54,812 nucleotides of DNA, taken from an uncultured Clostridia bacterium (GTDB taxonomy: Bacteria > Bacillota > Clostridia > Oscillospirales > Feifaniaceae). The stretch covers positions 1-54,812 of the forward strand of contig CALWCA010000015.1 in the NCBI GenBank assembly GCA_944376235.1. Reading direction: 5' to 3'. The position numbers and the translations under genes are program-made. The notes under the pieces were generated by a model, which searched no databases, was not told the origin of the DNA, and worked only from the letters and a program-made list of their open reading frames with translations. Every line of letters begins with the position of its first letter. The stretch's first letter is position 1. Shown one piece after another: positions 15,540 to 23,627 of this stretch.

Positions 15540-16541
15540 CTATCGCTCCTCTCTGAAATAGGGGAGGCCAAGGCCTGCCGGAGGTTGATCTTCACGCTTT
15601 CTTCGAAAGCTGACGAAAATCAGCACCAAAATGGTGACGACATAGGGCAGCATTTTGAAGATTTCCTGGCTTGAGCGGGTCATGGTGACGGAAATTCCGA
15701 CCAACCCGAGCAGGTCTGCAAAGTAAAAATACAGCCAGTTGAGCACACCAAAGAGGTAGGAGCCCCAGATGGCGTGAATGGGCTTCCAGCGTGCAAAGAT
15801 GACCAGCGCCACCGACAGCCAGCCCAGTGCCTCGAGGCTGCCGCCGCTCGTCCAGGTGCCCTTGATGTAGTCCATGGTGTAATACAGGCCGCCCAGCCCC
15901 GAAATGGCACAGCCCACGCAGATGGCCAGATATTTGTAGCGTGTAACGTTGATGCCGGCGGCATCTGCCGTGGCGGCATTTTCACCCACAGCGCGCAGGT
16001 TGAGGCCGGTGCGGGTACGGCTGAGGAAATACCACAGGATAACGGCGATGGCGATGGACAGATAGACCAGCCAGCCCAGCGTGTTGAGGATGGGGGTGTT
16101 TTTTAGTCCCGGCAGCACAGCGCGAAAGGCGGCCGAGGTGACGGGCAGGGAAATCTGTCCCACGCCGCCGGCCAGCGTGTTGAGGCTGCTGCCATAGAAG
16201 TTGGCGATGCCGCAGCCGAAGATGGTCAGCGTCAGGCCGGTGACGTTTTGGTTTGCCCGCAGCGTGATGGTCAAAAAGCTGTAGATCAGCCCGCCGAAAA
16301 GCGAAAGCCCCAGCGCGCACAGCAGCGTGACAAGCAGGCATATGGCCGCACTTGGCTCTTCCACACGGGTCTCGTAAAAGAAGGAGCCGATCAGGCCGCC
16401 GATGGCGCCCAGCGACATGATGCCGGGCACACCCAGGTTGAGGTTGCCGCCCTTTTCAGTCAGGATTTCACCCATGGCGCCGTAGAGAATCACGGTGCCA
16501 AACCAGATGGAGGACTGGAGAAGAGAGATTATTTGCTGCAT
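15540..16541 (-). CDS. BMP-type nucleoside ABC transporter permease (second subunit)
   Basis: A 333-residue polytopic membrane protein of the branched-chain-amino-acid-like permease family used by nucleoside transporters (NupQ/YufQ type). Its N-terminus shows the conserved ILYGAMGEILTEKGGNLNLG, and a central loop reads LSRTRTGLNLRAVGENAATADAAGI, a family signature for ATPase contact. It overlaps the first permease gene by 13 bases and pairs with it to form the channel. The start is ATG at 16541. Confidence 0.9.
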   Translation of the reverse strand: MQQIISLLQSSIWFGTVILYGAMGEILTEKGGNLNLGVPGIMSLGAIGGLIGSFFYETRVEEPSAAICLLVTLLCALGLSLFGGLIYSFLTITLRANQNVTGLTLTIFGCGIANFYGSSLNTLAGGVGQISLPVTSAAFRAVLPGLKNTPILNTLGWLVYLSIAIAVILWYFLSRTRTGLNLRAVGENAATADAAGINVTRYKYLAICVGCAISGLGGLYYTMDYIKGTWTSGGSLEALGWLSVALVIFARWKPIHAIWGSYLFGVLNWLYFYFADLLGLVGISVTMTRSSQEIFKMLPYVVTILVLIFVSFRRKREDQPPAGLGLPYFREER

Positions 16542-17653
16542 GACGATTTCTTCTCCTTTCTGCCGCGAAGGATGATGCGGTAGTTGATGAAAAATTCGCT
16601 GCCAATGATAAAGAACAAAATGATGCCGGTCAGGATTTTGGCGGCGTATTCGCTCAGGTTGAACTGGGAGGCAATCTCCGAGGCGCCGCGCTCCAGAAAG
16701 ACGATCAAAAAGGAGATCAAAACCATGACAAAGGCGTTGAACTTGGCAAGCCAGGCCACGATGATGGCGGTAAAGCCCCTGCCGTTGGCTGTGACGGTGG
16801 AGATGGTGTGGCTGACGCCCGAGACGGCGATAAAGCCCGAGACGCCGCAGATGGCGCCCGACAGCAGCATGGTGCGCATGACGATGGTCTTGACGTTGAG
16901 GCCGATATATTGCGCCGTGCGCTCAGACTCGCCCACCACGGCAATCTCGTAACCGTGCTTGGAGCTGCGCAGGTAGAAGAAGACAAACAGCGTCAGGCAC
17001 AGCACGATGATGACATTGAGCGCATACTGCTGCCCGAAGAGGGTGGGAAACCACCCGGCCCGGGTGTCGATGTTGATGATGCCCACCGAGTTGGAGCCGA
17101 TGGGGTGCTCCCATTTGGAGACGAAAAAGCTGGTCAGCTGGATGGCCACATAGTTCATCATTAGGGTAAAAAGCGTTTCGTTGGTGTTCCACCGGGCCCG
17201 GAAGAAGGCGGGAATGAAGCCCCACACGGCGCCGGCCAGAGCACTGACCAAAAACATGACAACCAGCAGCAGCGAGGTGGGCATGGAATTGCCCCAGTAA
17301 ATCATGCAGGCGGCGGTCACGATGCCGCCGATCAGGATCTGCCCCTCCGCGCCGATGTTCCAAAAGCGCATTTTGAAAGCGGGCGCAAGGCCGATGCCGA
17401 CGCACAGCAGCAGCATGGCGTCACGCACCGTTACCCAGCTGCGGCGCACGGTGCCGAAGGCGCCGCTCCACATGGCGGCATAGACCTTCAGGGGGCTGAG
17501 CTTGACCGTGGCGTAGACTACGACGGCACACACCAGCAGCGCCAGCACAACGGCCGCCAGGCGGATTGCCCAGTTTTTCCAAAAGGGGAGGGCGTCCCGC
17601 TTGGCAATGCGCAGCAGGGGCTCGCGGGAGTCCATGGGGGAATGCTCACTCAT
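16529..17653 (-). CDS. BMP-type nucleoside ABC transporter permease (first subunit)
   Basis: A 374-residue polytopic membrane protein of the NupP/YufP type. It has a hydrophobic anchor at about 25-50, then the family hallmarks MRFWNIGAEGQILIGGI and, later, SSKHGYEIAVVGESERTAQY (the coupling loop). It forms a heterodimer with the next gene's product. Its start overlaps the ATPase gene by 8 bases, so ATPase and both permeases are translated as one coupled unit. Confidence 0.9.
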   Translation of the reverse strand: MSEHSPMDSREPLLRIAKRDALPFWKNWAIRLAAVVLALLVCAVVVYATVKLSPLKVYAAMWSGAFGTVRRSWVTVRDAMLLLCVGIGLAPAFKMRFWNIGAEGQILIGGIVTAACMIYWGNSMPTSLLLVVMFLVSALAGAVWGFIPAFFRARWNTNETLFTLMMNYVAIQLTSFFVSKWEHPIGSNSVGIINIDTRAGWFPTLFGQQYALNVIIVLCLTLFVFFYLRSSKHGYEIAVVGESERTAQYIGLNVKTIVMRTMLLSGAICGVSGFIAVSGVSHTISTVTANGRGFTAIIVAWLAKFNAFVMVLISFLIVFLERGASEIASQFNLSEYAAKILTGIILFFIIGSEFFINYRIILRGRKEKKSSCSK

Positions 17654-19187
17654 GTTGTTCGCCCTCCTTTCGAATTTGGGTCATGAGAAGGCCGACCTGC
17701 TCTCTTGTGGCGGTGCGCGCGTCGACGATTCCCGAAACTTGTCCGCCGCACAGCACCAGGATGCGGTCGCACAGCTCAAGCAGCACGTCGAGGTCTTCGC
17801 CGACGTAAATGACGGCCACGCCCTTGTCCTTCTGCTCGTTGAGCAAATCGTAAATCACATAGGAGGTGTTGATGTCCAGGCCGCGCACGGCATAGGCCAT
17901 CATGAGGACGGAAGGGGAGGAGGCGATCTCACGGCCCACCAGGATTTTCTGCACATTGCCTCCCGACAGGCGCCGCACGGGGTATTCGGTGCCCGGAGTG
18001 GCAATTTCAAGCAGCTTCCAAAGCTGCTTTGCCAGCTCCTGCGGATGCTTGCGGTCGACAAAGGGGCCTTTCCCCTCGCGCCAGGAGCGCAGCATCATGT
18101 TGCCGGTCATGCCCATGGAGCCCACAAGCCCCATACCCAGCCGGTCTTCGGGCACAAATGCCATGGCGATGCCGGCGTTTTTAATGGCCAGAGGGTCCAT
18201 GCCCAGCAGGTTTTGCTCTCCGCCCTCTTCGGGGGTGTAGACGATGGAGCCTGATTGCACAGGACACAGGCCCGCAATCGACTCCAGCAGCTCGCGCTGG
18301 CCCGAGCCGGCAATTCCGGCAATGCCCAGGATTTCCCCACTGTTGGCCACAAAGCTGACCTTGTCCAGTCGTTTGACTCCGTCCTTATCCACGCAGGTCA
18401 AGTCCGTTACCGTGATGCGCGGCTGCGGATTTTTGGGCTGCGCGCGAGAGATGTCGAGCGTGGTGGCGTGTCCCACCATCATGTTGACAAGCTCCTGCTG
18501 CGTGGTCTCCGAGGTCTTGACGCAGCCAATGTTGTGCCCCTTGCGCAGAACCGCCACCCGATCGGACACCGCCATGACCTCGGGCAGCTTGTGCGTGATG
18601 ATGACAACGGCCTTGCCGTCTTTTTTCATATTGCGCAGCACCGCAAACAGTCGGTCGGTCTCCTGCGGCGTGAGAACGGCGGTGGGCTCGTCGAGAATCA
18701 GGATGTCCACCCCGCGATACAGCACCTTGACGATTTCCACCGTCTGCTTTTGGGAGACCGACATGTTGTAGATCTTCTGCTGCGGATCGACGTCAAATCC
18801 GTAGGCCTCGCAAATCTCGCGCACGCGCTTTGCCACGGCGTCCAAATTCAGCCGTCCGGGCTCCTTGAGCCCCAAAATGATGTTTTCCGCCGCCGTCAGC
18901 ACGTCGACAAGCTTGAAGTGCTGGTGGATCATGCCGATGCCCAGGTCAAAAGCTTCCCTCGGGGAGCGGATTGTCACCTCGTTGCCGTCAATAAAAATCT
19001 GCCCGCCGTCGGGAGCGTAAATGCCTGACAGCATATTCATCAGCGTGGTTTTCCCACTGCCGTTTTCGCCCAAAAGCGCCAGGATCTCGCCCCGGCGTAT
19101 CTCAAGGGAGACGTTGTCGTTGGCGATCACCTGGCCAAAACGCTTGGTAATGCCCTGCATGCTGACCGCCGCCGTTTGATTGTCCAA
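17646..19187 (-). CDS. Nucleoside ABC transporter ATPase with two ABC domains
   Basis: A 513-residue cytoplasmic ATPase with duplicated ABC domains, as in NupO/YufO and RbsA-type proteins. The first has Walker A GENGSGKT (40-47), the signature NMSVSQKQ and Walker B DILILDEPTA. The second has a degenerate P-loop (IAGIAGSGQREL), a good RRLSGGNVQK signature and a degenerate Walker B (MAYAVRGLD), so only the first site is likely fully active. This asymmetry is normal for the family. The start appears to be TTG at 19187 with a weak AAAGG 12 bases upstream; ATG at residue 10 lacks a site. Confidence 0.88.
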   Translation of the reverse strand: MDNQTAAVSMQGITKRFGQVIANDNVSLEIRRGEILALLGENGSGKTTLMNMLSGIYAPDGGQIFIDGNEVTIRSPREAFDLGIGMIHQHFKLVDVLTAAENIILGLKEPGRLNLDAVAKRVREICEAYGFDVDPQQKIYNMSVSQKQTVEIVKVLYRGVDILILDEPTAVLTPQETDRLFAVLRNMKKDGKAVVIITHKLPEVMAVSDRVAVLRKGHNIGCVKTSETTQQELVNMMVGHATTLDISRAQPKNPQPRITVTDLTCVDKDGVKRLDKVSFVANSGEILGIAGIAGSGQRELLESIAGLCPVQSGSIVYTPEEGGEQNLLGMDPLAIKNAGIAMAFVPEDRLGMGLVGSMGMTGNMMLRSWREGKGPFVDRKHPQELAKQLWKLLEIATPGTEYPVRRLSGGNVQKILVGREIASSPSVLMMAYAVRGLDINTSYVIYDLLNEQKDKGVAVIYVGEDLDVLLELCDRILVLCGGQVSGIVDARTATREQVGLLMTQIRKEGEQHE

Positions 19188-19316
19188 ATGTGACCACTGC
19201 CTTTCTCTAAGGGTGTGAGCAGGGGCTTGCCGGCTCTTTTGCCCGGACGGGCCAAAAAGATTTTGAAAAAGCCTGTCCGGAAAGGGCGCCCTGCAAGTCT
19301 TCCGAATAAATACCAG

Positions 19317-19350
19317 AAGGGAGAAGCCGGAAGGTTCCGGCTTCTCCCTT
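19317..19350 (-). terminator. Intercistronic hairpin between binding protein and ATPase
   Basis: Perfect 16-base arms (19317-19332, 19335-19350) separated by GG, 19 bases after the BMP lipoprotein stop. The next bases on the minus strand are only moderately T-rich. Such hairpins often let the binding protein be made in excess of the membrane subunits. Confidence 0.6.
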
Positions 19351-19369
19351 GATGAGGAGCAAAGGGAGG

Positions 19370-20680
19370 TCAGCTGAGCTCGACAATGCCGTCGATACGC
19401 AGATCAAAGTAAGGTGCGCTGCGGAAGACAGACTCGGCAAAGGCCCCGTTTTCGATGGTCTCGTAGTCCTGGCCCTCATACAGAACGGCGCTGTAGTCGC
19501 TGTTCATGGTAGAGGAGTTGAAGGTGTAGCTCTCCACCTTCTGGCCGTCGACGGTAAAGGTGTCGGTGTCGAAGACCTGCAGGGTGCCGTCCTTGATGGC
19601 AGCCTCAACCTCGGCGACCTTCTCGGCGGTGCCCTCGGCGCAGGAGTCGCCCAGGGTGGAGATCATGTTGGCGCCGTCGGAGTAGCCACGGGCCCAGTCA
19701 ACGTCGATCTCGGCGGCCTTGCCCTGCTGCGCCAGGCCCAGAGCGTAGGTGTAGTAAACGGCCCAGTTGTTCTGAGCAGAGGTCAGAATCGCGGTGGGAG
19801 CAACGGTGAGCATGTCGATGTTGTAGCCCACATAGTAGCACACGGCACCGTTTTGCACGGCGGCCTCAATGGCGGCAGGACCGCCGGTGGAGTCGGCATG
19901 CTGGCTGATCAGGCAGCAGCCACGGGCCAGCAGAGCCTCGGCAGCCTGCTGCTCGGCGGTGGCGTCGGCCCAGGAGTTGGTGTAGGTCACGTCCATCTTG
20001 ACGTTGTCAACAACCGACTTGACGCCAAGGTAGAAAGCGGTGTAGCCGGAGACGACCTCGGCATAGGGGTAAGCGCCGACATAGCCGATCTTGATGGTGC
20101 CGTCCTCGTTGTAGTTGGCGTCGGTCAGAACGCCCTCTTCAATCATTTCGGCCAGCTTCATGCCGCCCACAACGCCCGACACATAGCGGGACTCAAAGGT
20201 GTGGGTGAAGAAGTTGTGGGTGTTGTCGTAGGGGTCCACGGCGGCGGTGTCGCCGGTGGCGATGAGGAACTGGACGTCGGGATTCTCGGAGGCGGCCAGC
20301 GTCATGTAGCTCTGGTGGCCGTAAGAGTCGGAGATGATCACGTTGCAGCCCTGATCAACAAGGTCCACGGCGGCGCTGTGGCAGCTCTCGTCCTCGCCGA
20401 TGTTGTACTTCCAGATCACCTGGCTGTTGTCGTTCCAGTCGATGCCCAGGGTCTCGCAGGCGGTGCGGATGCCCTGCATGTGAGCAAAGTCGTAGCCGAT
20501 GCTCTCGTCATGCAGCAAAATCACGCCGATTTTCAGCGCGCTTTCGGTGCCTTCCCCGTTGGTCTCGCCGTTGTTGGCCTCACCGTTGTTTTCTTCGTTG
20601 TTTCCCTCGTCGGTGGTGCAGGCGGCAAAGGCGAACACCATGGTCAGAGCCAACAAAAGCGCCAGAAGTTTTTTCATCAT
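19370..20680 (-). CDS. BMP-family (PnrA/Med-like) nucleoside-binding lipoprotein
   Basis: A 436-residue lipoprotein. The signal peptide MMKKLLALLLALTMVFAFAAC ends in a lipobox, followed by an Asn/Glu/Gly-rich linker of about 25 residues. The body is the basic membrane protein fold with the family pieces KIGVILLHDESIGYDFAHMQG, IISDSYGHQSYM and GDTAAVDPYDNTHNFFTHTFE. It captures purine nucleosides outside the cell for the ABC transporter encoded next. The first of two ATGs (20680) is used because GGAGG lies 10 bases before it. It follows xpt by 89 bases. Confidence 0.9.
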   Translation of the reverse strand: MMKKLLALLLALTMVFAFAACTTDEGNNEENNGEANNGETNGEGTESALKIGVILLHDESIGYDFAHMQGIRTACETLGIDWNDNSQVIWKYNIGEDESCHSAAVDLVDQGCNVIISDSYGHQSYMTLAASENPDVQFLIATGDTAAVDPYDNTHNFFTHTFESRYVSGVVGGMKLAEMIEEGVLTDANYNEDGTIKIGYVGAYPYAEVVSGYTAFYLGVKSVVDNVKMDVTYTNSWADATAEQQAAEALLARGCCLISQHADSTGGPAAIEAAVQNGAVCYYVGYNIDMLTVAPTAILTSAQNNWAVYYTYALGLAQQGKAAEIDVDWARGYSDGANMISTLGDSCAEGTAEKVAEVEAAIKDGTLQVFDTDTFTVDGQKVESYTFNSSTMNSDYSAVLYEGQDYETIENGAFAESVFRSAPYFDLRIDGIVELS

Positions 20681-20738
20681 GGTTATGATTCCTCCACTTT
20701 GTTGTTGTAGTTTTTTGAAAAAACTTTTATTTCCGAAC

Positions 20739-20754
20739 ACGGCGCAGGCGCCGT
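20739..20754 (-). terminator. Small hairpin between xpt and the BMP lipoprotein
   Basis: ACGGCGC, AG, GCGCCGT: 7-base arms starting 15 bases after the xpt stop. A second AT-rich inverted repeat (AGTTTTTT, GA, AAAAACT) follows near 20709-20725. Together they may be an attenuating or partial terminator; readthrough to the lipoprotein gene seems likely. Confidence 0.4.
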
Positions 20755-20769
20755 GATATCGGCAGAAAA

Positions 20770-21342
20770 TCAGGCAAATGTGATGCCGCTTTTCTCGTCC
20801 ATCGAGGCAATGACGGCAAGCGACTCCACCCGGATGCCCCGGTCACGCACCAGCTTGCCGCCCGGCTGAAAGCCCTTTTCAATGACGATGCCGGCGCCCA
20901 CCAGCGTCGCGCCCGAGGCCTCCACAATTTCAGCCAGCCCCAGCAGAGCCGCGCCGTTTGCAAGAAAATCGTCGATGAGCAGCACGCGGTCGGCAGGGCC
21001 GAGAAAACGCTTGGAGACCATGATGTCATACTCCCGCCCGTGGGTGTAGGAGACGACGCGCGCCGTATAGACCTCGCCGGCGATGTTCTTGGTCTTGGAC
21101 TTTTTGGCAAATACCACAGGCACGTTGAAGTGCTGTGCCGTGATGCAGGCGTTGCCGATGCCCGAGGCCTCCACCGTCAAAATCTTGTTGACGCCGCAGC
21201 CCGCAAACCGCCTGGCAAATTCCTTGCCGATTTCATTAAAAAGGGTAACATCCATTTGGTGGTTCAGAAAACTGTCCACCTTGAGAACGTTACCTTCCAT
21301 GACGATGCCATCTTGCTGAATGCGGTCTTTCAAAAGCTGCAT
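20770..21342 (-). CDS. xpt: Xanthine phosphoribosyltransferase
   Basis: A 190-residue cytoplasmic enzyme matching Xpt throughout: MQLLKDRIQQDG start, VDSFLNHQMDVTLFNEIGKE, and the PRPP-binding loop VLLIDDFLANGAA at 120-132. It converts xanthine and PRPP to XMP in purine salvage. The ATG at 21342 follows GGGAGAGG. It heads the unit that encodes nucleoside uptake, so imported bases and nucleosides can be salvaged at once. No purine riboswitch is visible in the roughly 80-base leader; a promoter lies at 21424-21452. Confidence 0.93.
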   Translation of the reverse strand: MQLLKDRIQQDGIVMEGNVLKVDSFLNHQMDVTLFNEIGKEFARRFAGCGVNKILTVEASGIGNACITAQHFNVPVVFAKKSKTKNIAGEVYTARVVSYTHGREYDIMVSKRFLGPADRVLLIDDFLANGAALLGLAEIVEASGATLVGAGIVIEKGFQPGGKLVRDRGIRVESLAVIASMDEKSGITFA

Positions 21343-21423
21343 GTGGATTCCTCTCCCCATTTCACGGCGGCCCAGCCGTCCTGCAACAAAGGCAAAAACA
21401 AGATTTCAATTTTGCACAACATT

Positions 21424-21452
21424 ATTGTAACGCAATTACAAGCCGGTTGCAA
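21424..21452 (-). promoter_or_regulatory. Promoter of xpt with an overlapping inverted repeat
   Basis: On the minus strand TTGCAA (21447-21452), a 17-base spacer and TACAAT (21424-21429). An inverted repeat TTGTAA, 5 bases, TTACAA (21425-21441) covers the -10 box and spacer and could be an operator. Confidence 0.65.
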
Positions 21453-21623
21453 TTCACGAATCCTCTCAAAAAAGAGAAAAAACGACGGAATTATCGCACG
21501 AAAAGGGACAACCTGCACAAAAAGGAGAGAAAAATCGGCCCAATTGAGAAATTGGCCGACGGAAAACGCACCGGAATATTTGGGGTGCGAAGACCAAAAC
21601 TTCCCAAAAAGTGGCAAAGATGT

Positions 21624-21654
21624 GACAAAAGGAGGCGGAGAGCCTCCTTTTGTC
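21624..21654. terminator. Hairpin downstream of the spm operon
   Basis: Perfect 13-base arms (21624-21636, 21642-21654) with loop GGAGA. It lies beyond the main spmB terminator and may act as a backup stop; no T-run on either side. Confidence 0.5.
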
Positions 21655-21666
21655 AAAGGCCCCTTA

Positions 21667-21690
21667 CAAAAAAAGAGCTCAAAGGCTCTG
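21667..21690 (-). terminator. Terminator of the spmA-spmB operon
   Basis: On the minus strand AGAGC, a 6-base loop and GCTCT followed by seven T. It is nested inside a wider stem formed by 21653-21663 and 21694-21704. Confidence 0.8.
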
Positions 21691-21714
21691 ACAGGGGCCT
21701 TTGAGCTTTGCGCG

Positions 21715-22242
21715 TTAAGAAAAGAGCAGCAGGCGCACGAGCAGGCTGCCGCACAGCACGGCGGTGCAGTCGGCGAGCAGGGCGGCGGGGATGGTGCAGC
21801 GCGTGTTGCTGACGCCCACCGAGCCAAAGTAGATGCCGGTGGTGTAGAGCGTGGTTTCGGTGGAGGTCAAAATCACGGCGCCCGCTGTGGCGACCAGGCT
21901 GTCGACGCCTTCAGAGGCAATAATCTGCTGCAGCACCGACATTGAGCCACTGCCCGACAGGGGGCGCATCAGGATCAGAGGGGTGAGCTGCTCGGGCAGG
22001 CCCAGCACCCGAGCAACCGGGGCCATCAGCTCGGCAAAGAGCGTAAAGATGCCCGAGGCGGACAGCATTTCCACGCCCACCATGAGGGCTACCAGTGTGG
22101 GGATGAGCTGTAAAATGGAGCCCATACCCTTTTTGGCGCCCTCCGTAAAGCAGCCAAAGAGGTCAACCCGGCGGCGCAGCCCGGAGATCACCACGATGCA
22201 GGCAATCAGGGGCAGCATGGCGGTGGCAAGGACATTCAGCAT
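21715..22242 (-). CDS. spmB: Spore maturation protein B
   Basis: A 175-residue membrane protein of the nucleoside-recognition-domain type. It begins MLNVLATAMLPLIACIVVIS and carries the SpmB marks LIPTLVALMVGVEMLSASG and MRPLSGSGSMSVLQQII. With SpmA it is needed for core dehydration during spore maturation in Bacillus. The ATG at 22242 has GGAGGAG upstream; the longer frame upstream is the shadow of spmA. It overlaps spmA by 7 bases. Its presence says the organism can form spores or descends from spore formers. Confidence 0.92.
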   Translation of the reverse strand: MLNVLATAMLPLIACIVVISGLRRRVDLFGCFTEGAKKGMGSILQLIPTLVALMVGVEMLSASGIFTLFAELMAPVARVLGLPEQLTPLILMRPLSGSGSMSVLQQIIASEGVDSLVATAGAVILTSTETTLYTTGIYFGSVGVSNTRCTIPAALLADCTAVLCGSLLVRLLLFS

Positions 22243-22853
22243 ACCGGGCTCCTCCGTGTCCGGTGAAGGGCGGCCTTTCTGCGCGTCAGCCTGATGAACA
22301 GGCGCAGCATGGTGACGCCCACCGTGATGGTGAGCAGCGAGGTGATCCACACGGCCGGCATAATGGCAAAGGGGGCCGAGGAGCCTGCGGCCTGCCGGAT
22401 GGCCACCACGGTGGCGGGCACCACCTGCACCGAGGCGGTATTGAGCAGCACCAGCATCATCATGTCGTCGGAGGCCGTTTCTGGCGGGGCGTCACGCGAG
22501 AGCACCTCCATGGCGTGAAGGCCAAGAGGCGTGGCCGCGCCCGAAAGGCCAAAAATTTCGGCCGTCAGATTGGCGGCAATGGCCTGCTCTCCCTCGCTGC
22601 CCCTGCGGACGCCGGGGAACAAAAAGCGGATGACGGGGCGCAGGCACCTTGAAAAGTGCAGCAGGCAGCCGCTTTCCTGTGCAATGGCCATCAGCCCGTT
22701 CCAGAAGGCGGCGACGCCAAGCAGGGTGAGCGACAGCTCAAGGGCCTTGCTGCAGCCGTCAAAGATGGCCGAAGACAAGGCCGCCCCCTGTCCCGACAGG
22801 AGCCCCACCACAGTGGCGGACAAAATCATGCCCGCCCAAATCATGTTGAGCAT
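22236..22853 (-). CDS. spmA: Spore maturation protein A
   Basis: A 205-residue membrane protein matching SpmA: MLNMIWAGMILSATVVGLLSG at the start, CSKALELSLTLLGVAAFWNG, and GLSGAATPLGLHAMEVL with a following LNTASVQVVPATVVAIRQ. It acts with SpmB in the mother-cell or forespore membrane during spore dehydration. GAGGAGGA lies 7 bases before the ATG. Upstream sequence (GGATAAAAAT near 22890 on the minus strand) gives no clear sigma-A promoter, which would fit a sporulation sigma factor, but I cannot assign one. Confidence 0.92.
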   Translation of the reverse strand: MLNMIWAGMILSATVVGLLSGQGAALSSAIFDGCSKALELSLTLLGVAAFWNGLMAIAQESGCLLHFSRCLRPVIRFLFPGVRRGSEGEQAIAANLTAEIFGLSGAATPLGLHAMEVLSRDAPPETASDDMMMLVLLNTASVQVVPATVVAIRQAAGSSAPFAIMPAVWITSLLTITVGVTMLRLFIRLTRRKAALHRTRRSPVC

Positions 22854-23155
22854 GGTAACATCCTCCTCGATTTTTGTCTAAAGATTGGTATTTTTATCCT
22901 ATCTTGAGAAATCTTCGGGAAACGTATCCCTTGAAATTCCGCATGGTAAATGAAAGCTTTGATAAGTATATATGTTTTTACCTGGAATTTTAGGCAAGTT
23001 TACCAGTTGACATAAAATGGATTTTCTTGTAAAATATCTTAGGGAAAGGTCGAACAATCCCGGCAAGGAAGAATATGGAATTTTTGGAAAAGGAGACAGG
23101 CAAACCGCAGGGAAGCAACGATACAAAACAACAGAGAGAAGGGAGTCGATTGGGC
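22854..23155. other. Divergent promoter region between spmA and the AbrB-type gene
   Basis: A 302-base AT-rich gap between divergent genes. It holds the sigma-A promoter at 23007-23035 for the plus-strand regulator and presumably the spmA promoter. An in-frame ATG at 23075 would add 27 residues to the regulator but lacks a ribosome-binding site. Confidence 0.5.
23007..23035 (+). promoter_or_regulatory. Promoter of the AbrB-type regulator
   Basis: Consensus TTGACA (23007-23012), 17-base spacer, TAAAAT (23030-23035). This is among the best sigma-A promoters in the window and predicts a leader of about 110 bases. Confidence 0.8.
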
Positions 23156-23401
23156 ATGAAGTCAACGGGAATCGTGAGAAAAGTGGATGAACTCGGCCGT
23201 ATTGTATTGCCGATTGAGCTGAGAAACACCCTGGGAATTTCTCCCCGGGACGCTGTGGAGATTTACAGTGAAGGGGACACCATTGTTTTGAAGAAATTTG
23301 AAAATCACTGCACCTTTTGCAATAGCACGAAGGGGCTGCATGAATACAAGGGCAAGCAGATTTGCACCAGATGCAAAAATGAAATTGCCAGGAAAGAATA
23401 A
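23156..23401 (+). CDS. AbrB/SpoVT-family transition-state regulator with zinc-ribbon tail
   Basis: An 81-residue DNA-binding protein. Residues 1-48 are the swapped-hairpin AbrB domain (STGIVRKVDELGRIVLPIEL, then LGISPRDAVEIY). The C-terminal tail has two CxxC pairs (Cys52/Cys55 and Cys70/Cys73), a small zinc-ribbon-like module common in clostridial AbrB homologues. In Bacillus such proteins control the growth-to-sporulation transition; its place beside spmA is consistent but not proof. GAAGGGAG lies 10 bases before the ATG at 23156. A textbook terminator follows. Confidence 0.88.
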   Translation: MKSTGIVRKVDELGRIVLPIELRNTLGISPRDAVEIYSEGDTIVLKKFENHCTFCNSTKGLHEYKGKQICTRCKNEIARKE

Positions 23402-23412
23402 GCTTTTGAAGC

Positions 23413-23446
23413 AAAAGGGCCTGCCCCGAAGGGCAGGCCCTTTTTC
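23413..23446 (+). terminator. Intrinsic terminator of the AbrB-type gene
   Basis: GGGCCTGCCC, loop CGAA, GGGCAGGCCC, then TTTTT. It begins 15 bases after the stop. Confidence 0.92.
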
Positions 23447-23472
23447 GCGGGCGGGAGGAACGCCGAGGGAAA

Positions 23473-23516
23473 GCGGGGAGGGGGCTTGCCGGCATGCCGG
23501 CAAGCCCCCTCCCCGC
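23473..23516. repeat. 44-base perfect palindrome
   Basis: The 22 bases 23473-23494 are exactly complementary to 23495-23516, with centre GGCATGCC. No T-run follows on either side. It can extrude as a cruciform or fold as an RNA hairpin, between the AbrB-type gene and ftsH. Confidence 0.85.
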
Positions 23517-23548
23517 CAGGCTGGGCAAGGGATGCCTGATGCAAAACG

Positions 23549-23590
23549 AAACAGGGGGGATATGGCAGGCCTGCCATATCCCCCCTGTTT
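23549..23590. repeat. 42-base perfect palindrome downstream of ftsH
   Basis: The 21 bases 23549-23569 are exactly complementary to 23570-23590, with no spacer (centre AGGCCT). It lies 37 bases after the ftsH stop on the minus strand and may be its terminator, with only a broken T-run (GTTTCGTTTTG). Confidence 0.8.
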
Positions 23591-23627
23591 TTCAAGGGCC
23601 CCGCCGCATGGGAGCGGCATAAAGGCC

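Larger units (their letters stand above)
21343..21714. other. Gap between spmB and xpt
   Basis: Contains the xpt leader and promoter, then roughly 150 bases of A-rich sequence (21455-21620) without a credible gene, then two hairpins (21624-21654 and 21653-21704) that close the spm operon. Confidence 0.5.

Noticed and set aside
21343-21460. Purine riboswitch upstream of xpt
   Set aside because: The leader is too short and lacks the conserved TATA..., TCTACC and paired loop elements of the purine aptamer.
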